A stretch of DNA of 64,000 bases from Anaeramoeba flamelloides (taxonomy: Eukaryota; Metamonada; Anaeramoebidae). Below are positions 1 through 10,312 of this stretch, piece after piece. Where the stretch lies: the NCBI GenBank assembly GCA_027625915.1, contig JANTQA010000023.1, forward strand, positions 9,796,001 through 9,860,000, written 5' to 3'. How positions within the stretch are numbered: position 1 is the stretch's first letter; every line of letters begins with the position of its first letter. The position numbers and the translations under genes were made by a program. The notes under the pieces were generated by a model that made no database searches, was not told the DNA's origin, and was given only the letters and a program-made list of their open reading frames with translations.

Positions 1-1521
1 TTAGGGTAGTAAGCACTCATTGTGTATGAAGGAAATTTACAGTAGTGACTAAAGTCTTAACATATACCGTCGGATGAGTAATGTTATTATTGTAAAATCA
101 AAAGAAACTTAAATTACTGGCCTTTGCAAAATAAATGGAAAAAAATTTTGATTACATTTTCGTTTTTCTTTTTCAAATAGAGTTTTCAAATAAGTAAACT
201 CTTTTTCAAACAAAAGTGCACAAACAATTTCAAGAATTATTCATAATTGAATCAAGTTAATTGTGGTATCACTCTAAAACTAAAAGAAACTCTTTAAAAC
301 ATGCAAAAAAAACACTCAACCGAATATTTAAAACTCATTAAAACAAAACAATAAAAAATTAAAATTTAATATTTTAAAAATTGATGTGTCCTTTTATTTG
401 AAATGAGAAATCTCTTTTTGTAAATTGTAAAGAAAAAAGAATTATCAAATCAATAAAAACCATTGAACAAAGTGAATTGGTAAAAAGTTCCTTTACATTT
501 TATTGATAACTCTTTACACGTCAAACTTTTGTTCTTTAAAGTCTCATTTTCAATATAAAGCCCCAATTCATTTGGGTATTTTGTGTTGGAATTGTTATTT
601 TTTTTAATATTTTCCTTTTTCTTTGTTCCAGACATCAATCCAATAAATGTCTTTCAAAATTCCTATATCTAGCTCATTCGAAATCAAACTTAAACTTTTT
701 CCATTTTTATACTGACAGATTATTTCCAAATTGATTTCTTCTTATCTTGTTTTTTTCTATTATTGTCCAACTGTTCAATATCCATTAAATAAAAAAACCA
801 AAAAAATGAAAAAATGAATAATTAAAATGAAAATCACCAATAAGTAATTATCTTATAAACAATCAAATTCAATAGTATTGACGATTTGAGAGGTGGACGC
901 TTTTGTTTGAAAAAGAGTTTATTTTGATATGTGATCTATATTTGTTTGCTTGGTACTTTTTTATAATTCTATTTATTTGTATGTATATTGAGTGGACTCA
1001 CAACCCTAAGTGAAAACTAGATTTTGGATTGAAAAAAAGAAAATCAGCTGAAATTTTGTCACTTTTAAATTTCAAATACCAGTACTACAATAAACACACC
1101 ATTCTTGACCGATGTGACACATAACATCATTTTTCAAAATTATTAAAATGAATTCTGAAAGGTAACTATTCTGCTGGGGAATTAGTTAATGAACAAGATG
1201 TCCAAAGCTACAAAAAGAAAAAAAAAGACTTTTTTAAAATCAACCCAGACTTTTTAACAATAAAAAAATTATTGAACGCTTAGTTTCTTGGAAAAAGTGA
1301 TCTCGATTAAACAGAAAAATGGTTTGTTTTTTCAAATTAATTAATGGTGTATTTCTTTCAAAATATGAAATTGGTTTTTTGGGTGCTCAAAATCTTTTAG
1401 AAAGTAAAGAGAAGAAAAAAATCAAATTTTTTTTTTTTTTCTTATTTTGAAATGGATCCAATTTAATTTCTTGCAAAAAAAAAAAGCCAAGAGTCTAAAA
1501 TAAAAAAATCTAAACACTTAC
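1..1521. other. Non-coding stretch, probably intron of VPS16
   Basis: This is AT-rich sequence to the left of the VPS16 first exon. VPS16 runs on the minus strand, so this stretch should be its first intron. I looked for the next VPS16 exon in the reverse complement and found none. A short open stretch on the plus strand at about 1152-1284 reads like protein for some 42 codons, with a Lys run in it, but it has no recognisable family and no convincing start. The first six bases read TTAGGG only once, so there is no telomeric array. Confidence 0.5.
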
Positions 1522-2092
1522 TTGAATTAGAAAATTGAGCGGGGATAATGTCCATGTCGTAAATTTCTTGATCTGACGATAAGGTTGTATATAAAGCAGG
1601 ACTTTTCTCCTTGAAAAGATCTGCCACCAAGATATCACCGGCTTGATTTAGAATTGCAACGCCTGTCCCCCAAATTTTGCATAAATAAACAGACGAAGTA
1701 ATTTTTAAGGATTTTGAAACTGTAATTTCTTTAATTTCATCCCCAAACATTGAAAAGATATGAATTTTGGAGTCAAGGGTTACGCATATTAAACGATCTT
1801 CTTTGTCCCAACCGATTTCAAGAATTTTTCCACAATGCTTGGTGTCGATCTCTCCTAACAGACTGCCACTTGACGAAAATACATAGATCCTATTTGTTAG
1901 GATCACTGATGTTTTTTTGACTGCTTTCCGAAAATCAACCATAAATGCAATTGGTCCTCCATTTTTTGAACCTGCATAAATAAAGCCAGATAATTCTAAT
2001 TGAGACAACTCTGTTTTTTCAAGGCTATATATTTCTTGTTTATAATATTTTACCGTGTGAAGTAAATCCCAATTTGTTGAATAAGTTGACAT
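1522..2092 (-). CDS. VPS16: VPS16, N-terminal exon (HOPS/CORVET core subunit), partial
   Basis: VPS16 is a core subunit of the HOPS and CORVET tethering complexes, which drive endosome and lysosome fusion. The exon starts at the ATG at 2092 and gives about 190 residues of the N-terminal beta-propeller. It has the family landmarks in order: W-x-L near residue 9, KQEIYSLE, a GGPIA motif near residue 45, IYVFSSSGSLLGEI, the LEIGWDKEDRLICV blade and a GTGVAILN segment near residue 147. The reading frame meets a consensus donor (GTAAGT) at 1521, in phase 1. Animal and yeast VPS16 have roughly 800-840 residues, so most of the protein is missing here. The remainder is either beyond the left edge, after an intron of more than 1.5 kb, or lost. 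A 27-nt intron ending at 1495 is formally possible, but the following sequence is poly-T and does not code. Confidence 0.88.
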
Positions 2093-3649
2093 TTTTTAAA
2101 AGGAAATCGTTTTTGTTGGTGGATTAAAGAAAGTTGAAAAAATGAAAAAAATGAAATAGACCTGAATGTTAAAACTTTTTTGTTGATTTTTAGAAATATT
2201 TCTTGGTAGAAAGACCTGGTATTCTTTTGTAAAGATTATTTGTAATATTTCAGCCCTTAAAAAATATTTGTAATATAAGTTCTAAGGGGGTTGTTGTATC
2301 AATAAAAATGGTTTGAAATTTTAGATACCAAAAATTGAAGGAATTTTTGGTTGGGGTTGTCATTTTAATTTTAAATTTGGATAATAGCGAATAGAAAATA
2401 GTTGACTTTGTTGTCAAAATAACATTATTTCAAATAAAGTTTAATTTGTTTCAATAAAAAAAATCTTATTTCTTTTGTATTGAATACCAATAAATTAATC
2501 TATCAAAGAATCTGATTATAAATCATAATTAAAAATATTATTGGTTTATTCAAGTTCTATTATTCAAAAATAAATTCTAAAAATGAAAAAATATAGGATT
2601 TTAGTAGTTTAATAGGGAAAAAATTACGATTTTTTTTTGTCATATTTTTTAAATTACCTTTTTTGAATATCTTTATGTAATAAAGAGGTTCCAAAGATTT
2701 GGTGAAAAATTTTCAATATCAAATTATGATGATGATATAGATTTTTAAAAAGTTGAAAATAAGAATAAGAAAGTATATATTGAAAATATATTTTTATTAT
2801 ATGTCCCTTCGAACCAAAAAACACTAAAAATGAAAAACTGATCAAATACTTTTGATTAATAAAATTAAAAAAACAAAATGATAAAATAAAAATAAATAAA
2901 GTTTCAATTTAGCTTTTTCTTGAAAACAGTTTTTGCCAAAATCATTGATTTAAACCTTGAAATTATGTATATTTTTAGATACACTATCTTATTTTAACTC
3001 ATTTACAAAAACAAATTCTAAATTATGGGGAATTTTCTTTTCACAAAAGGCACTAATTTGGTACTCAAATGTTTTTTTTTTAGTTTTAAATGGTAAAATA
3101 AAAAAAAAGTTCAACTAAAAAGATAAACTTTCTGGAAAAGCATTCTAATTTAATATATTAACTTATTCTTTGATTTCAAACTTTTCTCAACCCCAATTTT
3201 TCAAAAAAAAAATAAAAAAGTGCACACTAATTCCAAAAAATATTTTCGATATTCCAAAGTTGAGAGTGTTTTTATTCTAAAAAAAATTATCACAGTGTTT
3301 AATTGAATTAAATTAGTTCTTAATTTCGAAAAATATTAATCAGAAAATAATAGTGCTTAATTTTATTAAGGACATATGATTTGATATGAAAAATAAACTT
3401 CTGATCTGATCAATAAAAAAATTCATTTTTTTCCAAGGAGATTTTATACCAATCCTCAATGGATTTTTGATGTTTAGAGTCATTTTGGGATTTGAAAATT
3501 TATTTTATAATAATCCGAAAAAATTCTTGAATATTATTTCATTTAGGAATTTTTTTTTTCAATAAGAACTTTATTATTCTCATATCCAAATTTTTGTAAA
3601 ATCTATATCAAAATCAAAATTTGATATAGAAAAAAATTCATTGTAACTT

Positions 3650-3816
3650 TTGAAAGATTGTAGTTTTGAACCAAGTATTTGTTTATTTCTAAATAGTAAT
3701 CTTTTTTACCTTGCAGATAAATTTTTTTTCATGGGGTTTTTAACCAAGGAGTTTGAAAAAAAAAAATGACGAAATAACATATACATTTTAGCTTTTAGAC
3801 AAGTACTTGGGCTTTA
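3650..3816 (+). repeat. Diverged copy of the 38.4-kb small inverted-repeat element
   Basis: The segment reads GTAGTTTTGAACCAAGTATT and continues through a poly-T and an AAAAATGACGAAATAAC stretch to GTACTTGGGCTTT. The same order of blocks occurs at 38455-38609, inside a clean inverted-repeat element. The right end matches that element's terminal repeat imperfectly and the left end is not recognisable, so this is an old, partly eroded copy. Confidence 0.5.
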
Positions 3817-5545
3817 AATCAATAAAATTTTTAAACAAAAAATAGAAACAATTGTTGAGATTAATTTTAGTTGAAAAAAAAAATAGTAAAAAATTGTTGA
3901 TTAAAATTTGAAAAATTAAAAAAATTTTTAAACACTTTCTATTGGCGATTTTATCAAGAACATGATTAATAGAAAATTGATATTATTATTGTAAAAGATT
4001 TGGATAAAAAACATACTTCATAATCTAATAAAATATAAACTCCTAAGGAATAAATTATTTCTTTATAAAAACTTTTTTTAAAGACTTTACATTTTTTTCT
4101 TATAAAAATAGAATAATGACAAATAAAAAACAAAGGAATGATCTCAATTTATTTTATTATTGGAAATATCAACAAAAGAGTTTAAGAAACTAAATATATA
4201 CATACTTAACTTAATAAATACTTTACAATTTTTAATAAAATTGTATCAATTATAATTTATTAAATATAAAAAAATAATTATCAAAATAATACTTTTTTTT
4301 TTTCAATGCTAAATGATTTTTTATCAAATTCAAACAAACGTCTGGTGTAAATTCAATGGTCCAACTCACGAAATTTCATTTTATTTTTTTACTTTTATTG
4401 AATTTATCTAACATATTCCAAAAGTTGTGAAAATAAAAAAAATATTTTTCTTATTTTGAAATTATCGAGATTGTTATTTTTGGTTCAAAATTAATGGTTG
4501 ATTTTGTCCAATTATTTTACTAGTCGAATTCAAGAATTCATATTAAACTGAGCATTAAAATATCGTATTTTTTGAAGGATATGGACAGTCCTAAACCAAA
4601 ATCTTTCCCCAAAAATGTTTTTTTATTTTTTTCAAAATTTACAATTAAAATTGGTAAAATTATCTCAATAAATTTCGTTAATTTTGGTCATAATTTTGAA
4701 TAATCATAAAAAAAGTAAAAAAAATCGAAAAAAAAATGAAAAAAATATAGAAAAACATAGAAAAAAGCATCTTCCTAATTTAAAGTTTACTCAAAAGAAT
4801 AAGGAGTTAAACTTGAAAAATGATTTACTATAGGTTACTAAGGGTTAGTAAATTAGATGTTGTATTGATACCAGAAACAAACAATGGTAAGTATTTTCTT
4901 TTGAAACACTGGTTATAACACCGAATTATTTGTTTTTTTTTTTTTTTTTGGTTACTGTATATTTAATTGGATTTACAGAGGAAAATAAGTTTTTAAATAA
5001 TAAATTAATGACAATAAGCAATGATCTTCGTTTTTGAAAAAAAAAAAAATATGATTAAAAAAACAAGGAAAATCAATTTATTTTTTCAAAATTTAATTAT
5101 TTTTCTTCTTCTCTTTTTTATTTAGTAAATTTACTTTGATTACTCCTTTCTCACAATATTTTTTTTTCAAAATTTACAACTAGAAGAACCCAAAGACTTG
5201 GTAATTTCAGCTTTTTGGAGTATTTCGAAATTCACTAGATTTAAGAGATGATCAGCATAGTAAAATAAGTTTATAAACAATATGAATGAATACAAAAAAC
5301 ATTCAATGGAAATGTTTTATAGTTATAAAATGTTTATCCCTTTTTATTTTTTAATTTAACTATTTAATTATTTTTGAGTCTCAAACTAATAGTCTCACGT
5401 ATTATTGAAAATTTTTTATAATCTCACATTATACTAATTATCTACAAAAAACAATGGAATATCATTCACTGTACTGACTATGAGATTTAGTGGATAATTT
5501 TTAATTTCAACACTTTCTGATATATCAACTGTATTTTTTCCCGTA

Positions 5546-5715
5546 TTAAGGCATTAATCTCACCATAGATTCGTATATAATTAAAGAATGTTGTGATAAT
5601 TTGTAAATTGTATTACCCTGAATGATTCAAATGACTCTAAAAAATCTATATTAATCATTATTTAATAATAAATTATTACATTTTTTACTAATGATCACAA
5701 TTAAAAAATATCATT
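5546..5715 (+). repeat. Dispersed repeat shared with 31334-31505
   Basis: The block begins TTAAGGCATTAATCTCACCA and runs through CTCTAAAAAATCTAT to AATAAATTATTACATTTTTT. The 31.3-kb copy has the same blocks in the same order. Identity looks like 70-75 percent by eye. The start resembles a terminal inverted repeat, since a reverse-complement partner (CTAATCCCTTAA) is visible near 32082-32093 beside the other copy, but no partner is visible here. Confidence 0.6.
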
Positions 5716-7490
5716 TTGGAATTGATTATTTCATTCAAAAAAAAATACTAAAGTACTCTCAAATAGTTCCTATTCTCGGCCAATAAACACACTATTTATT
5801 AAAAAATTAAAACTTCTAACTATTAAAGTTCTAAATAATTTATTTTAACCTTTCAACAAGAAAATATTAAGATTTTTTTAAATCATTTATCTTTCACATT
5901 AAAGTAAACTCCTAAAAGTTTATGGCAATTTTACTATTTAGATTATTATTTTTTTTGTTCAATTATAAACAAATTTTATATGGAATATTGGTAAAGTACT
6001 ACAAAATTTAAATATTTTATTTTCTTAAAAATAGTCATTTTTCTTTTTTAGAGTGTTATTATAAATCTATCATATCAACTGAATATGATTTCAGTTTATT
6101 TATATATATAAACTATCTTTCATAATAAATAGCCCATTAAAAATCAAATTTTAAATAAAAATATTTTTAATAATTGACGTTATCTATTATAATATAAAAA
6201 TTTTGATTTTAATATTCAATACTATCCTCAATGGATATTTATTTTTTGTCTAAAAATAAAAGGAAAGAAAAATAAAAAAAAATGGTAAAAAAAATTGGGT
6301 CATTTATTTTGAAAGAAGCATTACATGAAAAATAGAAAATTTAAAAAAGTAAAAAAACCCATTTATCGATTATCATTCCATTTGAATAACTAAATCTAAT
6401 CCTTTTTTCATATTTGAAACCAAATTTTTCATTAATTCATCTGTTACTTCTTTCAAATTTTTCATTTTCATTTTCCATTTTAACAAAACACTGTTGAAAA
6501 AATAAAAAAGAGAAAAAATGATTTATTTGCAAACTTTTCATTGTGGGAGGAAAAAATTCAAAACGATACAAAAAAATTCATTATTCAAATATAAGGTGGG
6601 CCATTTATTATGAAATTTAGTTTATATATAAAGAAATTAACAAAATGAAAACGGTGTATGTATTATTTCCAAAATTAATCTAAAATCGAAAAATACGGAA
6701 ACTTTTTTTAACCACAAAAAAACACTTTATTAACATCTCTAAAGAAATCAAGTGCCAATTTACTCATTTTAAAGATAAAAGAACAATTTTACTTTATAGT
6801 AGAAAAAAATTTTGAGCTGAATTTTCTACTTAAAAGACCCCTATGAAGAGGTTTTGGTATATTTTGAGAATATCTGAATATGTTAATACTAGTTAGGGTA
6901 AATACATGTGTTTTATCATGTATTTTTGGTATTGGTAGAGGTTGTTTTACTTGTGTTGGTATAGATTAAACGAATTTTTCTTCTGGTTAAAAAAGTTTAA
7001 GAATATTTGATTTGGTTTACCTTAAGTAAATACAGTGTAATGTGCACAATTAAATATTACTCCTTATTTTTAGATTGTATTTAATCTTGTGGTAAATTAA
7101 GGATAATAATTCACCGATAGAACTTATGCTTACAAAGAGAATTTTTCATGTGCTTAGTGAACATTTAGTTATTGTCAAAAAAGTTTAATTCATCAAAGAT
7201 ACTTACTTTTCACTAAAAATGGGTTGAATACAATTCCCAAAAATCTACTTTTTTTGACACGAATATTCTAACCCAAAACAATATTCTAGAAAAAAAAATC
7301 TAATTTTGTAATTGAACTAGGTCAATCAGTAATAGGGTTTCTTCTGAGTTGTTCAAAAAGTATTTTTAACAGTTAAAAAATATTAGAGTATTTTCAAATT
7401 AACAGTAATTTCGGGAATAATTGACAGATTCAAATTAAATCGTATCGTCTAATATAATAACTATATATAACACTTCGAAAAAATAAATTA

Positions 7491-8225
7491 AATTTTTCTG
7501 ATCAATGAAAAATATTGATAAAAAATAAAAAATATATTTCCCTTTTTTACAGATAAATATAGAAATTATTAAGTAACAACTAACTCTTTTAATTTTGGGT
7601 ATTGGTTTAAGATACCAAATCAATTAATTTTAATGGGTGGGGAAATTAATAAAAGAAAAAAATCACAAATCTTTTAAATGAATAAAGAAAAGGACTGAAA
7701 TTGGAAATGCAACTTTGGTCTTAAATTAGAAAAAATAGTATCACTTTTCTCCATTTCAAATTGGTGTTTTAACTTGAAAGGCTGTTCAGTTATTTTGGAT
7801 TTACATAAAATCTTTCGAAAAACTATTTGATAAATAAATTCACTAAATTTACCCAATTTATATAGCATCTTATGAAAAAAATATTAAAAAGAAAAGATTT
7901 GAAAATAAAACCAGTATGTTATAAATCTGTAAATAAAGTAATTATTTTAAATTGATTTTTTTTAATCAATTTTTGCCACATCTATAGAAATAATGATAAT
8001 AAATTAAATTTTCATTTTTGTTCATTTTCATTATTAATTTTCAGGATTTATGATCTTTTTTATTTATTCATTTCCCCACCTATTAAAATTAATTGATTTG
8101 GTATCTTAAACCAATACCCCCAATTAGAATAGTTAGTTGTTACTTAATAATTTTTATATTTATCTGTAAAAAAGGGAAATATATTTTTGATTTTTCACTA
8201 ATATTTTCTATTTATGAGGAAAATT
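7491..8225. mobile_element. Foldback element, about 735 bp, arms about 205 bp
   Basis: The left arm (about 7491-7695) is the reverse complement of the right arm (about 8020-8225). The best conserved part is CCAAATCAATTAATTTTAAT with its flanking TGGGTGGGGAAAT on the left and ATTTCCCCACC on the right; identity there exceeds 90 percent and falls to about 75-80 percent toward the ends. The 320-bp loop holds no convincing coding sequence. The layout fits a non-autonomous inverted-repeat transposon or a foldback palindrome. I could not identify clean target-site duplications. Confidence 0.75.
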
Positions 8226-8570
8226 GAAAACAAGATTTTTTTAAACTTATTAAGGTTTTTCGATTTTACAGTTAGTAAGAAAATTTTAAAAGCTGCAAAT
8301 CGGTGAAAGTGAAAAATGACGAAAAACTACCCCCATCAAAATTCAAACAAAAACAAATGAATAAATTAAGGAATTCAAAGCACGAAACAAGAATTAATTG
8401 GGTTTGGAAAAGAAAAATTGTCATTTTATATATTTTTAAATCAGAAAAAGAACAAAATCTTGTCACAATTTTGTCACACTTGGAATTAAAAAATTAGTAA
8501 ATGTTTTTATTCTATCAACATAAAAGTTTAATCATATACTATCAAACCTAACTTCAAAAAATCTCATAAT

Positions 8571-9400
8571 CAAAGATCAATTCCATTTATTCAACAAGTA
8601 ATTAATATTTCCATTCAAATTCTCAATTCTTCAAGATTTAATACTTTTAACTATGAACCATTAATCTTTGAAAAAACTAATTTTGACCACCAATCATATA
8701 TCTTTTTATTTTAACCTGTTCTAATTGAAAAAAAATACAAAAAATCAATGATCTTTTAAAGTATAATAAAACTTTACAGTAAAATCCGAAAAATAAATTG
8801 TGATAAGTTTGAAAACTGAAAATTCAGACAAACAGCACTTCAGTCGTAATTATTTTTTGAGGGTCTTTGTGTGATAATAATTTTTCTTGAAGATGGATTT
8901 TTTATTAAATTGTATTTTAAAAAAAGAGTGATAAATAATTTTTATAAAATCTTTATATTTTCGTAAAAAAGATCAACTTTTCGGTTCTTGAGGATCCTTT
9001 TTTAAAACAATTTCTCAAAATAATAATTTTAATTCTTTTTGATCGAGATTTCAAGATTTAATTGTTTTAAATACTTTTTGTATAATTGTGATGAAATGAT
9101 GATAAAATTCTATGAGTATGTTGAGTTGTTCATTTTCTCTCTCTTCAATAATATTTGAATTTGAATGTGATCACAATATTTTTAATCAATATTTTTTTTA
9201 ATAATTTTAACGATCATTGATTTTTTGTATTTTTTTTCAATTAGAACAGGTTAAAATAAAAAGATATATGATTGGTGGTCAAAATTAGTTTTTTCAAAGA
9301 TTAATGGTTCATAGTTAATTGTATTAAATATTGAGGAATTAAGAATTTGTTTGGAAATATTTCCAGATTCTTTCATTATTAATGATCTTTGATCTTTGAT
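8571..9400. mobile_element. Foldback element with a perfect ~103-bp arm pair
   Basis: Positions 8651-8753 and 9212-9314 (each within a base or two) are exact reverse complements over about 103 bases, including matching homopolymer lengths (8 A/T and 6 A/T runs). Outside this core the arms continue to about 8571 and about 9400 with clear but lower similarity, for example CAAAGATCA and TTTAATAC blocks in both. The loop is about 460 bp and has no coding signal. The perfect core beside diverged flanks points to recent formation or to gene conversion between the arms. Confidence 0.85.
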
Positions 9401-10312
9401 TTAGATATTGACATGATTTTGAGTTGACTTTAATCTTATTCTTGCTTTTGTCTAATGTTATTTGATTGAATACGTTACAATTACAAAAAATCTTGGAGTT
9501 CATTTATAAAAAGTGTGTCAAAAAAGTTATCAAAAGTAGCACCAATTCCAGAAACAAGCCATTTATAAGTTCTTTTTCTCAAACTAATTCAAATTTTTTT
9601 GTCACACTCAATTAAATGATCCAAATTAGAGAACGAAACCAATACTCAAACTAATTTTTCTCAAACAAGCGTTTATCCTTTTCAGATTCATTGTTGAGAT
9701 TTTATAATTAAAAAAAAATATTACTTATTGATTTGAAACTTTTTAATAATTTTTTATCAAACTTTTAGTAATTCTATCTTGTAAAAGTTTAGAGGGAAGA
9801 TTTTTTAAGAATTACTTTTATTTATTTTCTCTTTATCTAAAATAAAATTTTCCAAGAAAAAAAAGTTCAAAATAATCAAAAAATTCCTTGGATATCGAAC
9901 CAAACTCGGAAAGGAATTTCGATTTGTGATCAAGTTTATTTGATTTATGTCTTGGATCATTTCAAAAAATTTGAATAATCATAAACTTTTTGAAAAATAA
10001 CTTTCTGTACAAAAAAGTTTAGTCAAGAGCACTGAAAATCGGATTTTTGTCGAAAATTGATTTATTGAAAGAACTTTTTTCTTCATCTTTAAACACCGGC
10101 TAAAAAAAGACTCTCAATTTTATAATTTTTACTGTTAAAAAAAAATGAAGACTAGTTTTCGAGACAAAATAACAAAGGGGGTTTGGAAAAAATGTTGAAT
10201 ACATTCTTTAAAGTTTGAAAAAAAAATCAATTTAAAAAAATAATTTAATTTCTTGTTTTATTAATTATCTCAAAGCTCTTCAAAAAATTGTCTTTAAAAT
10301 CTAATAACAATA
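9401..10312. other. Spacer and probable promoter region of the CH-domain gene
   Basis: This is AT-rich sequence upstream of the ATG at 10313. It has no open frame with protein character on either strand. The last 100 bases are A/T homopolymer blocks. No TATA box or other defined element stands out against the background composition. Confidence 0.4.

Larger units (their letters stand above)
2093..7490. other. Long AT-rich spacer without recognisable genes
   Basis: This 5.4-kb spacer lies between the divergent VPS16 and CH-domain genes. Open frames are short, Asn/Lys/Ile/Phe-rich and shift strand constantly, as expected of random AT-rich DNA. Two repeat relics are recognisable inside it, at about 3650-3816 and 5546-5715, and are listed separately. 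I see nothing else I can support. Confidence 0.6.

Noticed and set aside
1-20. TTAGGG at the first base suggesting a telomere
   Set aside because: It is a single copy with no array.
1152-1284. Plus-strand run reading KGNYSAGELVNEQDVQSY then Lys-rich
   Set aside because: Only about 42 codons with no start and no family; it could be a relic, but this cannot be shown.
1463-1521. Continuation of the VPS16 frame past the donor, or a 27-nt intron ending at 1495
   Set aside because: The residues after 1522 become Phe/Leu-rich and unlike VPS16; the sequence after the 27-nt intron is poly-T. A GTAAGT donor at 1521 explains the break better.
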